DNA from: Georgenia thermotolerans
Lineage (GTDB): Bacteria; Actinomycetota; Actinomycetes; Actinomycetales; Actinomycetaceae
Assembly (NCBI RefSeq): GCF_009193185.1
Contig: NZ_VUKF01000033.1
Location: 1-52,631 of the forward strand
Direction of reading: 5' to 3'
DNA length: 52,631 nt
Each line of letters opens with the position of its first letter. The stretch's first letter is position 1. Below the pieces are notes generated by a model. That model was not told where the DNA came from. It made no database searches and saw nothing but the letters and a program-made list of their open reading frames with translations. This document shows positions 23,193 through 31,780 of this stretch, piece by piece. The position numbers and the translations under genes were made by a program.

Positions 23193-25552
23193 CAGTTCTT
23201 GCTCTCCTCCATCGCGAAGTCGGCGTTCCAGTCCTCCGGCGCGTCGGCCTGGTCGGCCATGGCCGACCCGGTGAAGTCGCGCTGGAGGTGGAGGAACTCG
23301 AGGTGTCGCTCGTACTGGTCCAGGACGTCGGTGATGACCTGGTCCTTGGTGTAACCCATGAGGTCGTAGCCGTGGCTGCCGGTCATCGAGAAGACCTCGA
23401 GCCGGTAGTACGTCTGGTTCCGGCCCTGGGCCCGTGGGGCGTAGGTCGGCGTGACGTGCTCGACGGGGTAGATCTGGTAGCGGAAGTCGGGGTCGTCGGC
23501 CAGGACGACCGTGAGGGTGACCTGGCTGCAGCCCGCGCCCTCGACCGTGCCGTTGGTGAGCTCGACGACGGCGCCCTGGGTGCGCAGCTCGGCGGCGACC
23601 TCCTGCACGGCGGGCAGCGCGACGAGGTTCATGTAGCGCTGGGCCTGGGCGGGTCCGGGGTAGCTCATCGACCGCGCCAGGCGCTGCCGCCAGCTGCGCT
23701 GCGGCCCGGCGACGGCCCGTCCCGAGAGCGCGCCGGGCAGGGACGTGTGGAGGCTCTCGGCCAGCGCCGCCTCGATCCGCAACGACTTGTACAGGCCGGC
23801 CATGATCAGGTACATCACCACCGAGAACGGCAGCCCCATGATGATGGTCGCCGACTGCAGGGTGGCGACGCCGCCGACCATGAGCATCCCCAGGGTCAGG
23901 ACGCCGGTCGCGACGGACCAGAAGATCCGCAGCCAGTTCGGCCCGTCCTTGCCCGGGTCCTTGATCCGCGACGTGAAGGTCGACATCACGAGCGAGCCGG
24001 AGTCGGCGCTGGTGACGTAGAAGAGCAGGCCGGTGAAGGTGGCGACCCCGATGAGCAGCGGGGCGCCCGGGTACTGCTCGAGCAGGGAGTAGAAGGCCCG
24101 CTCCGGCTGGTTCATCGCCACCTGCCCGAACGCGTCGTTGCCGGCCAGCACCACGTCCAGGGCGCTGTTCCCGAACACGGACAGCCACACGAGGATGAAC
24201 AGGAACGGCACGGTCAGGGTGGCGACGACGAACTGCCGGATGGTGCGGCCGCGCGAGATGCGGGCCAGGAACAGCCCGACGAAGGGCGCCCAGGCGATCC
24301 ACCAGGCCCAGAAGAACAGCGTCCAGCCGTTCATCCACTCGTCCGGGCGGTCGAAGGCGAAGGTGTTCAGCGTCATGTCGGCGAAGCCGCCGAGGTAGTC
24401 GCCGATGTTCAGCACCAGCGCGTCGAGCAGGAACGCGGTCTTGCCGGTGACGGTGATGTAGAGCATCAGGCCGATGGCGAGGAAGACGTTGAGCTCCGAC
24501 AGCCGCCGGATGCCCTTGTCGATGCCCACCACGGCGGAGATGGTGGCCATGATGACGGCCAGCGTGATGAGCGCGATCTGGGCGGCGAGCCCCTCCTCGA
24601 CGCCGAAGAGGATCTTCAGGCCGAAGTTGAGCTGGACGACGCCGATGCCCAGCGACGTCGCGATGCCGAAGATCGTGCCCAGCATGGCGGCGGTGTCGAC
24701 GGCGTCGCCGGCCACGCCGTGCACCCGCTTGCCGATGATCGGGTACAGCGCCGAGCGGATGCTCAGCGGCATGTTGAACCGGTAGGCGAAGTAGCCGAAG
24801 GCCATGCCCATGAGGGCGTACATCGCCCAGCCGGTGATGCCGTAGTGGAACAGCGTCCAGACCACGGCCTGCCGCGCCGCCTCGAGGGTCTCCCCCTGGC
24901 CGGCCGGGGGCCCGTAGTACTGGGTGACGGGCTCGGCGACGGAGAAGAACATGAGGTCGATGCCGATGCCCGCCGCGAAGAGCATCGCGGTCCAGGAGAA
25001 CAGCGAGTACTGGGGCTTGGAGTGGTCCGGGCCCAGCTTGGTGCGGCCCACGCGCGAGGCCGCGACGAAGACGACGAAGACGACGGCGATCGTGGCGGTG
25101 AGGATGTAGTACCAGCCGAGGTTCTTCGACACCCACGACACCATCGAGCCGATGACCGTCGCGGCGTGGTCCGGGGCGACGATCGCCCACAGCGCGATGG
25201 CGAGGATCCCGACGGCGGAGGGGACGAAGACCCGCATGTTCGTCGTCACCGGCTCCGTTGCCGTCTCCGCGGTGGTCTGCGGCGGGGCCTCGCTGCGTGC
25301 GGGCCGCGGCGCCGTCTTGTCGGCCGCTGTCGCGCGGGCCGACGGCGGGCCTTGCGCCGGCCGGGTGGGCTTCAGCGCAGGCGTGGGGGGCGGGGTGTGC
25401 GCGGTGCTCGGTGGCATCGGCGCCGTCGTCGAACCCGCCGGTGCCGCGCCGGTGAGGGGTTCCGGCGGCACCGCCCTCGCGGCGGGCGGCCCTGTCTCGG
25501 CATCGCTGGAGGGCTTGGCCCGTTCGGGCACGGGAGGTCTGGTCTGGCTCAT
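23192..25552 (-). CDS. betT: BCCT family choline transporter with long Pro/Ala-rich N-terminus
   Basis: The 786-residue protein has about 12 transmembrane helices from residue 107, the BCCT core motif WTLFFWAWWIAWAPFVGLFLARISRGRT and the LFYVTSADSGS segment, plus a cytoplasmic C-terminal domain of about 150 residues after residue 630, typical of BetT-type osmosensing transporters. The first 105 residues are Pro/Ala/Thr-rich and predicted disordered, which is unusual; Met 106 could be the true start but has no ribosome site, whereas the ATG at 25552 follows AAGGA. Known role: uptake of choline driven by an ion gradient. First gene of betT-betB-betA; no BetI-type repressor is adjacent. Confidence 0.92.
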   Translation of the reverse strand: MSQTRPPVPERAKPSSDAETGPPAARAVPPEPLTGAAPAGSTTAPMPPSTAHTPPPTPALKPTRPAQGPPSARATAADKTAPRPARSEAPPQTTAETATEPVTTNMRVFVPSAVGILAIALWAIVAPDHAATVIGSMVSWVSKNLGWYYILTATIAVVFVVFVAASRVGRTKLGPDHSKPQYSLFSWTAMLFAAGIGIDLMFFSVAEPVTQYYGPPAGQGETLEAARQAVVWTLFHYGITGWAMYALMGMAFGYFAYRFNMPLSIRSALYPIIGKRVHGVAGDAVDTAAMLGTIFGIATSLGIGVVQLNFGLKILFGVEEGLAAQIALITLAVIMATISAVVGIDKGIRRLSELNVFLAIGLMLYITVTGKTAFLLDALVLNIGDYLGGFADMTLNTFAFDRPDEWMNGWTLFFWAWWIAWAPFVGLFLARISRGRTIRQFVVATLTVPFLFILVWLSVFGNSALDVVLAGNDAFGQVAMNQPERAFYSLLEQYPGAPLLIGVATFTGLLFYVTSADSGSLVMSTFTSRIKDPGKDGPNWLRIFWSVATGVLTLGMLMVGGVATLQSATIIMGLPFSVVMYLIMAGLYKSLRIEAALAESLHTSLPGALSGRAVAGPQRSWRQRLARSMSYPGPAQAQRYMNLVALPAVQEVAAELRTQGAVVELTNGTVEGAGCSQVTLTVVLADDPDFRYQIYPVEHVTPTYAPRAQGRNQTYYRLEVFSMTGSHGYDLMGYTKDQVITDVLDQYERHLEFLHLQRDFTGSAMADQADAPEDWNADFAMEESKN

Positions 25553-26119
25553 CGTCCTTGGTTCCGTGTGCTCTCGGTTGCGTGCGTCTTCTCGGTCTGA
25601 TGCGCTGGGTGTCGCGCGGGGCGCGTCGACATCGCGCTCGGTGGTCGCGCCGCTCCAGGGCCCCGCGCGGGGTGCGCGGGCAGGCCCCGGCTGGCTGGGC
25701 GCGGCGGGCCCTCGGCAGTGCTGTCCTGCCCCGGGGCCCGCTCAACGGCCCACGACTTTACCCATACCGGACTCTTTTCCCTAAAGTTCGTGACGGAAGC
25801 GCCGCGCGCCTATGGGGCCGGTCGCGGTGGAACCACGGGCCGTCATGGGCACCCGGCTGGCGCATCCCGACTGCTCAGCGGGGGCGTCCGGATTGCCGCT
25901 CGCCTCGGCCCCGCGGTTTCGGACGCCACCTGGGTTCGTGCGTCCGGATGCGACCAGTCTCACGATCCGTGCGCATGCCCCGTCCCTCGCGCCCCGCCCG
26001 GTGCGCGCCTGCCCCGCGCCGCCCCGACGCCCGCCTGCCCCGAAACCCGTCCCGCACGGCCGCGTGTCCCGGCACCGTCCCGACCTCACCTCCTCCACGG
26101 GCTGTGCCAGGCTGGGCCG
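25553..26119. other. Long gap before betT, with an ACTTTA/TAAAGT dyad
   Basis: No supported gene in 567 bases. At about 25753-25790 an A/T-richer patch holds ACTTTA and TAAAGT arms 21 bases apart; TAAAGT on each strand fits TAnnnT, so it may be a promoter or operator for betT and a facing transcript. If betT starts there, its leader is about 190 bases. The stretch 25840-26110 has open frames in several directions but no recognisable protein. Confidence 0.4.
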
Positions 26120-27013
26120 GTGACGATCCACCGCCCGCCCGACTCCCGGGTGCACCGCCAGCCCGGCGACGGCTGGGTGGACTGCGCCTGCGGGCACCAG
26201 CACTGGGGCCTCAACGGCGCCGCCGGGCTGCTGCTCTGGCGCGCCGGCGCCGACGGCCCCCAGCTGGTGCTGCAGCACCGCGCGCTGTGGTCGCACCACG
26301 GCGGCACTTGGGGCCTGCCCGGCGGGGCGATCCGCGACGGCGAGAGCGCCCTGCACGGCGCGGTGCGCGAGGCCGGCGAGGAGGCCGGGGTCGACCCGGG
26401 GCAGCTGCGCGTGCGCGCCACCCGCGCCCTGCTCCACCCCGACTGGGCGTACACGACCGTGCTCGCCGAGGCGACGGGCCCCTTCGAGCCCCGGGTCGGT
26501 GACCCGGAGAGCCTGGAGATGCGCTGGGTGGACCTCGCCGCGCTCGAGGACCACCCGCTGCTGCCCGCCTTCGCCGACGCCGTGCCCGAGCTGCGCACCA
26601 TGCTGCGCCGCCTGGTCCTGGTCGTCGACGCCGCCAACGTCGTCGGCTCCCGGCCCGACGGCTGGTGGGCCGACCGGCACAGCGCCACCGTCCGCCTGCG
26701 CGACCACCTCGCCGACCTCGCCCGCCACGGCGTGGACGCCGACGACGTCGAGCTGCCCGGGGACCGGTGGTACCCCGAGGTCGTGCTCGTCACCGAGGGC
26801 GCGGCACGCGGCGTCACGGCGGTCGACGGCGTGCGGGTGGTGACCGCCGACGGCAGCGGGGACGACGCCGTCGTCGCCGCGGTGGCCGAGGCGCGGCGCG
26901 CCCACGCCGACCCCGCCACGGACGTCGCCGTGACCACCGCGGACCGCGAGCTGGGCGCGCGGGTGCGGGAGCTGGGCGCCCGGACGCTCGGGCCGCGGGT
27001 CGTGCGGAACTGA
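26120..27013 (+). CDS. Nudix hydrolase fused to a C-terminal NYN/PIN-like domain
   Basis: The 297-residue protein has a complete Nudix box (GGAIRDGESALHGAVREAGEE with AG following) at about 65-90, so it should hydrolyse a nucleoside diphosphate linked to another group, using Mg2+. After about residue 155, a second domain begins LVLVVDAANVVGSRPDGWW and ends with repeated Asp-containing segments (VAVTTADRELGARV). The Asp-rich VVDAANVVGS and TTADRE pattern resembles NYN/PIN metal-dependent RNases. The start GTG has CAGGCT 6 bases upstream, possibly a leaderless promoter. A small hairpin CCCTCA-TGG-TGAGGG lies downstream at 27084-27098. The nuclease fold assignment rests on motif resemblance only. 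Confidence 0.8.
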   Translation: MTIHRPPDSRVHRQPGDGWVDCACGHQHWGLNGAAGLLLWRAGADGPQLVLQHRALWSHHGGTWGLPGGAIRDGESALHGAVREAGEEAGVDPGQLRVRATRALLHPDWAYTTVLAEATGPFEPRVGDPESLEMRWVDLAALEDHPLLPAFADAVPELRTMLRRLVLVVDAANVVGSRPDGWWADRHSATVRLRDHLADLARHGVDADDVELPGDRWYPEVVLVTEGAARGVTAVDGVRVVTADGSGDDAVVAAVAEARRAHADPATDVAVTTADRELGARVRELGARTLGPRVVRN

Positions 27014-27164
27014 CCCGTCGGCCGTCGTGGTGATGACGGACCTTGCCGCCGGCCCGGTTGTGCCGAGCCGACCGGCCGGCCCTCCCTCATGGTGAGGGGC
27101 GGGACGCGAGTGCGAGCCCGCTCACAGCGGCGAGACGCGCCGCGGGCACGTCGGCGCTCCCACG

Positions 27165-27178
27165 TAATCTGGGGCCCA
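27165..27178 (+). promoter_or_regulatory. Leaderless promoter of dapD
   Basis: TAATCT (27165-27170) is a good actinobacterial -10 box and ends 7 bases before the ATG. No ribosome-binding sequence is present. The transcript should begin at the A of the start codon. Confidence 0.6.
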
Positions 27179-28137
27179 TGACCGAGCGCACCGCCTGGGC
27201 CTTTGGACTGGCCACCATCACCGACTCCGGCGACACCCTCGACGTGTGGTACCCCAGCCCGGCGCTCGGCACCCCACAGGACGCGACGGCCCCGGCGGAG
27301 TTGACCGCCGCCGCGGGCCCCGACGAGGCCCGCACGGTGCGCACGGAGGTGGTGCGCACCGAGATCGACCTCGACGCCGCCCCCGCCTCCGTGGCCGACG
27401 CCTACCTGCGGCTGCACCTGCTCTCGCACACGCTCGTCCGGCCGAACAGCCTGAACCTCGACGGCATCTTCGGCGTGCTGCCCACCGTGGTGTGGACCTC
27501 CCGGGGGCCGTGCGCCGTCGACGGCTTCGAGGCCACCCGCGCCCGGCTGCGCGCCCGGGGCGGCGTGACGGTCTACGGCGTGGACAAGTTCCCCCGCATG
27601 GTCGACTACGTCGTCCCCGCCGGGGTCCGCATCGCCGACGGCGACCGGGTGCGCCTGGGCGCGCACCTCGCCCCCGGCACCACTGTCATGCACGAGGGCT
27701 TCGTCAACTTCAACGCCGGCACGCTGGGCCGGTCCATGGTCGAGGGCCGGATCTCCCAGGGCGTCGTCGTCGCCGACGGCGCCGACATCGGCGGCGGCGC
27801 CTCGATCATGGGCACCCTCTCCGGCGGCGGGAAGCAGATCATCTCCGTCGGCGAGCGGTCCCTGCTCGGCGCCAACGCCGGCCTGGGCATCTCCCTCGGC
27901 GCCGACTGCGTCGTCGAGGCCGGGCTCTACCTCACCGCCGGCACCAAGGTCTCCGTGATCACCGGCGGCGGCACCCGCCCCGACCGGGGCCAGCTCAGCG
28001 AGCCGCCCGTGGTCGCCGCCCGCGAGCTGTCCGGCCAGGACAACCTGCTCTTCCGCCGCAACTCCCTCTCCGGGGCCGTGGAGGCCATCCCGCGTCAGGG
28101 CACCGGGGTGGAGCTCAACGCCGCCCTGCATGCCTAG
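27178..28137 (+). CDS. dapD: Tetrahydrodipicolinate N-succinyltransferase
   Basis: The 319-residue protein has the actinobacterial DapD layout: an N-terminal alpha/beta region, [21 protein letters not shown] in the middle, and a left-handed beta-helix of hexapeptide repeats from about 150 ([46 protein letters not shown]). The Glu in [11 protein letters not shown] is the usual active-site region. It transfers succinyl from succinyl-CoA to tetrahydrodipicolinate, the first step of the succinylase route to meso-diaminopimelate. The next gene starts within its last codons (8-base overlap), so the two are co-expressed. The ATG is preceded by a -10 box at leaderless distance. Confidence 0.95.
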   Translation: MTERTAWAFGLATITDSGDTLDVWYPSPALGTPQDATAPAELTAAAGPDEARTVRTEVVRTEIDLDAAPASVADAYLRLHLLSHTLVRPNSLNLDGIFGVLPTVVWTSRGPCAVDGFEATRARLRARGGVTVYGVDKFPRMVDYVVPAGVRIADGDRVRLGAHLAPGTTVMHEGFVNFNAGTLGRSMVEGRISQGVVVADGADIGGGASIMGTLSGGGKQIISVGERSLLGANAGLGISLGADCVVEAGLYLTAGTKVSVITGGGTRPDRGQLSEPPVVAARELSGQDNLLFRRNSLSGAVEAIPRQGTGVELNAALHA

Positions 28138-29173
28138 AGGTCGCGGGGCCGGTGCGCGCGGCCGGGTGCGCACGTCCCGGCGCGCCCGCGGCTGCGCCGG
28201 CGGGGCCGTGCTCGTCCTGGCGGCGCTGGCGGTGGCGATCACCGGCGTCGTTCTCGCCCTCAACGCCCTCGTGCCCCGCTCGGCGTCGGGCACCTGCCTG
28301 GTCGCCCTGCCCGACGGCGGCAGCGCCCGCCTCGACGCCGACCAGGCGGACAACGCCGCACTGTTCGCCGCCCTGGCCGCGCACCGCGAGCTGCCCGCGC
28401 GGGCGGTGACGATCGCGATCGCCACCGCGCTGCAGGAGTCGAAGATGCGCAACATCGACTACGGCGACCGCGACTCGGTCGGCCTCTTCCAGCAGCGCCC
28501 CTCCCAGGGGTGGGGCACGGTCGCCGAGATCATGGACCCGGTGTACTCCACCAACGCGTTCTACGACGTGCTCGTCACCGTCCAGGACTGGGAGGGCCAG
28601 GAGATCACCGACGCCGCCCAGCGGGTGCAGCGCTCGGCCTTCCCCAACGCCTACGCTCAGCACGAGAGCCGCAGCCGGCCGTTCGCCTCGGCGCTGACCG
28701 GCTACTCCCCCGGCGCGCTGACGTGCCACCTGGACCCGGTGTCCGACGACGCCTCCGCGGCGGACGGCTCCGCGGCCGGCGCGGTCCCGGCCGGGGCCGC
28801 CGCGCCGTCGAGCGCCGGCCCGATCGCCGGCGCCACCCCGCCGGCCCGGCTCGCCGTCATCCAGCAGCGCCTCGACCGCGACTTCGTCCAGATCGGCGCC
28901 TCGGTGGTCGCCCCCGGGGTGCTCCAGGTGGACGCCACGTCGCTGCCGGCCGGGCGGGACCCGGAGCCCGAGCGGCGCGCCTGGGCGGTGGCGCAGTGGG
29001 CGGTCGCGACCGCGAGCGCCACCGGGGCGCGGGTGGTCGGCGTCGACGGGCACGTGTGGGTGCGCGACGACGGCGACGACGCCGCCTGGCTGCCGGTGGA
29101 GCGCGCGGGCCTGCCCACCGGGCTGCACGACGCCGTCACCGGCGCGCCACCGGGGATCGTCATCATCGGCTGA
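28130..29173 (+). CDS. Membrane-anchored lytic-transglycosylase-like protein
   Basis: The 347-residue protein has a basic N-terminus (1-22), one transmembrane helix at about 24-47 and an extracytoplasmic remainder. The segment [20 protein letters not shown] ... [14 protein letters not shown] at about 95-130 resembles the catalytic Glu and GLFQ regions of lysozyme-like transglycosylases; such proteins are often left as hypothetical. A Ser/Ala linker (about 205-235) leads to a C-terminal domain of about 110 residues with alternating strands ([15 protein letters not shown]). It overlaps dapD by 8 bases, which links it to peptidoglycan precursor supply. Activity is unproven: the fold call rests on one motif. 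Confidence 0.72.
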   Translation: MPRGRGAGARGRVRTSRRARGCAGGAVLVLAALAVAITGVVLALNALVPRSASGTCLVALPDGGSARLDADQADNAALFAALAAHRELPARAVTIAIATALQESKMRNIDYGDRDSVGLFQQRPSQGWGTVAEIMDPVYSTNAFYDVLVTVQDWEGQEITDAAQRVQRSAFPNAYAQHESRSRPFASALTGYSPGALTCHLDPVSDDASAADGSAAGAVPAGAAAPSSAGPIAGATPPARLAVIQQRLDRDFVQIGASVVAPGVLQVDATSLPAGRDPEPERRAWAVAQWAVATASATGARVVGVDGHVWVRDDGDDAAWLPVERAGLPTGLHDAVTGAPPGIVIIG

Positions 29174-29356
29174 CGATCGCGGGCGCCGCGCCGGGGCGGT
29201 GATCATCGGCTGACTCCGGGGTCATGACCAGCACCGGCGCGCGCGGCGGACATCCGAAGCTGCCCTCCAGCGGCGGCCCTCCTGCCGCCCGGTTTAGGGT
29301 GCCACTGGCGCGCACGCGCCCCTCCCGTGCGCGCCTCGCCGATCGGGGGTGTGGAC

Positions 29357-30754
29357 GTGAGCACCGAGGCACCGGGCCGGCCGCGGGACCTGACCACCCG
29401 GGACTACCTCGGCTACGCCGGCGGCGACGCGGCGAACAACCTGACGTTCATGATGGCGTCGTTGTTCCTGCTGCTGTACTACACCGACGTCGTCGGCCTC
29501 AGCGCCGCGGTCGCGGGCGCGATCCTCCTCGTGGTCCGGGTGTGGCAGGCGGTCACCGACCTCGTCGCCGGCCGGTTCGTCGACCTCACCACCACCCGCT
29601 GGGGACGCTTCCGCCCGTACTTCCTCTTCTGCGGGGCGCCGCTGATGCTGCTCGGCGTCGCCCTGTTCTCGGTGCCCGGCGGGCTCTCCGCCAGCGGGGC
29701 GGCGCTGTACGCGCTGGTGAGCTACGCCGTCTTCGGCCTCGCCTACAGCTTCGTGAACATCCCGTACGGGTCGGTGGCCTCCGCGATGACGGAGCTGCCC
29801 CAGGAGCGGGCACGGTTGAGCAGCTACCGGGCCGTGGGCCAGGCGCTGGCCACCGTGGTGCTCGCGTTCGTCGTCGCCCCGCAGATCCAGACCTCGCCGA
29901 ACCTGCAGCGCTCCTTCACCACGGTGATGATCGCCTTCGGCGTGGTCGGCCTGGCCCTGTACGTCACGCTGTTCCGCACGGTACGCGAAACCGTGCCGCG
30001 CGACGCCGCGCCCGTGACGCTGCGCCAGACCCTTGCGGCGATCGGCCGTAACCGCCCGCTGGTGATCCTGTGCCTCAGCGCGATCCTCGTGCTCACCGGG
30101 ATGTTCGTGCTCCAGACCACCCAGGTCTACTACGCCCGTGACGTGCTGGGGAACGCCAACTTCACCATCGCCCTGACGGTGATGACCGTGCTCGGCCAGT
30201 TCGCCATGGTGCCGGTGGTGCCCCGGCTGGTGGGCCGCTTCGGCAAGAAGCAGGCGTACATCGCCGCGGGGCTGCTCACCGCCGTCGGCGGCATCGGCAT
30301 CGCGCTCAGCCCGCCGGCCGCGCCCGTCGCCGCGATCGTCTCCTTCGGCGTCTACGGCCTGGGCATCGCCGCGATCCAGGCGCTCATGTGGGCGCTGGAG
30401 GCGGACACCGTCGAGTACGGGGAGTGGGACGCCGGGGTGCGCACCGAGGGCAGCAACTACGCCGCGCTCTCCTTCACCCGCAAGGTCGGCCAAGGCATCG
30501 GCGGCGGCCTGGCCGCGTGGGGGCTGGGCGTCAGCGGCTACGTGGCCGGCGCCGCGACGCAGCGGCAGGAGTCGCTCACCGCCATCCGGTACCTCACCGG
30601 CTTCGCCCCGACGATCTTCGTCGGGCTCGGCGCGGTGGTGATGCTCACGTACCCGCTCTCGGAGGCACGGTTCCGGCAGATGCTCGGCGAGGTCGTCGCG
30701 CGGCGGGCCACGCGCACCCGCAGCGCCGGGTCCGGCGAGGCGCCGGCGGACTGA
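29357..30754 (+). CDS. GPH family sugar:cation symporter (MFS)
   Basis: The 465-residue protein has about 12 transmembrane helices. The N-terminal DYLGYAGGDAANNLTFMMAS, ADLVAGRFVDLTTTRWGRFRPYF-type block after helix 2 (with RFVD and RWGRFRPY) and SFVNIPYGSVASAMT are typical of the glycoside-pentoside-hexuronide family (UidB, XynP, MelB). It would bring in a sugar or glucuronide with a cation. GTG at 29357 has GGGGG 7 bases upstream and is preferred over GTG at 29327. A possible -10 box TAGGGT lies at 29295-29300. No glycosidase is adjacent, so the substrate is unknown. A short hairpin (GACGGC ... GCCGTC, 30753-30771) sits at its stop. Confidence 0.86.
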   Translation: MSTEAPGRPRDLTTRDYLGYAGGDAANNLTFMMASLFLLLYYTDVVGLSAAVAGAILLVVRVWQAVTDLVAGRFVDLTTTRWGRFRPYFLFCGAPLMLLGVALFSVPGGLSASGAALYALVSYAVFGLAYSFVNIPYGSVASAMTELPQERARLSSYRAVGQALATVVLAFVVAPQIQTSPNLQRSFTTVMIAFGVVGLALYVTLFRTVRETVPRDAAPVTLRQTLAAIGRNRPLVILCLSAILVLTGMFVLQTTQVYYARDVLGNANFTIALTVMTVLGQFAMVPVVPRLVGRFGKKQAYIAAGLLTAVGGIGIALSPPAAPVAAIVSFGVYGLGIAAIQALMWALEADTVEYGEWDAGVRTEGSNYAALSFTRKVGQGIGGGLAAWGLGVSGYVAGAATQRQESLTAIRYLTGFAPTIFVGLGAVVMLTYPLSEARFRQMLGEVVARRATRTRSAGSGEAPAD

Positions 30755-30875
30755 CGGCCCGGCTCGCCGTCGCCCACCGGCACCTGAACCGCGACGTCGC
30801 CAGCACGGTGCCGCGGTGGTGCCGACCGAGTGCTGCAGGCGAACGCCATGCCGCCACGCGGCCGCGCGCCCTCGC

Positions 30876-31571
30876 TCAGGGACGCACCATTGCGGCTCCG
30901 ACCGGTGCCGGGATCTCGTCGGCCGCGGCGGACCACTCCCGAACGTCGCTCCGGGTCACGACGGCCGCCAGCGTCAGGAAGCCGAGGAGGAACAGGACGC
31001 CCGAGGCGACGGTGGCCCAGTCGCTGAAGTTGGTGCCCACGAACTCCACCAGGACGAACCCGATCAGCACCCACGGCAGCCACGCCGGACCCACCTTGGC
31101 CCGCAGCAGCCCGACGGCGATCAGGATGGTGCCGAGAACGGTTCCGGCCAGGCCCAACAGCAGGAACGGGACCTGGACCCCGCCCTCCCCGGCGGCGAGC
31201 ACCGCGGCGTGCGCCTCGTAGTTCGCCGGGTCTGCGGCCATGACCAGGATGACGGTGCTGACCCCGCCGTACACGGCGTGCCCGAAGCCGCCGAGCACTG
31301 CCAGGGCGCCACCGAGCCCGGCCAGCACCGGCGCGCCGCGCCGCGCGAGGTGCGCCACGCCGACCAGACCGATGATGAAGGGGAGCTGGGACAGGGTGAA
31401 GGCCAGCGCCGAGACGGTGGCGCTCGCGCCGGCGTCGGCGACCGCCTGCAGGTGCTGCACGTAGCCGCCCTCGAAGGGCGGCATGAGCAGCACGCTGACG
31501 GTGGTCAGGATCGCGCAGAGCGCCAGGCTCACGGCGACGACGCTGCGGTAGAAGCGGGCGTAGGTCTTCAT
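30876..31571 (-). CDS. Predicted six- to seven-helix membrane protein, DUF4386-like
   Basis: The 231-residue protein is mostly hydrophobic with helices spread over its length (for example SVVAVSLALCAILTTVSVLL, LPFIIGLVGVAHL, VLAGLGGALAVLGGFGHAV, VPFLLLGLAGTVLGTILIAV, WLPWVLIGFVLVEFV, GVLFLLGFLTLAAVV). It resembles small actinobacterial membrane proteins of the DUF4386 sort, but I am not certain of the family. The ATG at 31571 follows GGAG at good distance. A possible -10 box TAGCGT lies at 31628-31623. It is divergent from the two-component genes and is a plausible target of them, as often seen for such pairs; that is inference. Confidence 0.7.
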   Translation of the reverse strand: MKTYARFYRSVVAVSLALCAILTTVSVLLMPPFEGGYVQHLQAVADAGASATVSALAFTLSQLPFIIGLVGVAHLARRGAPVLAGLGGALAVLGGFGHAVYGGVSTVILVMAADPANYEAHAAVLAAGEGGVQVPFLLLGLAGTVLGTILIAVGLLRAKVGPAWLPWVLIGFVLVEFVGTNFSDWATVASGVLFLLGFLTLAAVVTRSDVREWSAAADEIPAPVGAAMVRP

Positions 31572-31714
31572 GTTCGGTCTCCGTCTCACGGGGGGTCCAG
31601 CACGTCCTGCTGGTCGGGACCGACGCTAGGGAGCGACCGGGTGGCGCCGGATCGGCCCCGGGTCTCGCGCCGTTGCCGCCGCAGTGGTCCGTATCGATGC
31701 CTCCGCACATCCCC

Positions 31715-31734
31715 GGTTGACCGGGCAGTCAACC
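31715..31734. promoter_or_regulatory. Perfect dyad upstream of the histidine kinase gene
   Basis: GGTTGAC-N6-GTCAACC (31715-31734), within a larger CCGG-flanked palindrome. It is centred about 55 bases before the predicted leaderless start at 31780 and lies between the kinase gene and the divergent membrane-protein gene. A likely response-regulator site. Confidence 0.5.
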
Positions 31735-31766
31735 CCGGAATGACGCCGGGCACGCCCCTCGCCTCC

Positions 31767-31780
31767 TACGCTGAGCGGCG
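31767..31780 (+). promoter_or_regulatory. Leaderless promoter of the two-component operon
   Basis: TACGCT (31767-31772) is a TAnnnT -10 box and ends 7 bases before the GTG start at 31780, with no ribosome site. No clear -35 box, consistent with activation through the upstream dyad. Confidence 0.5.

Noticed and set aside
25718-26119. In-frame N-terminal extension of the Nudix gene
   Set aside because: The extension is low-complexity and lacks homology; GTG at 26120 begins just before the conserved protein.
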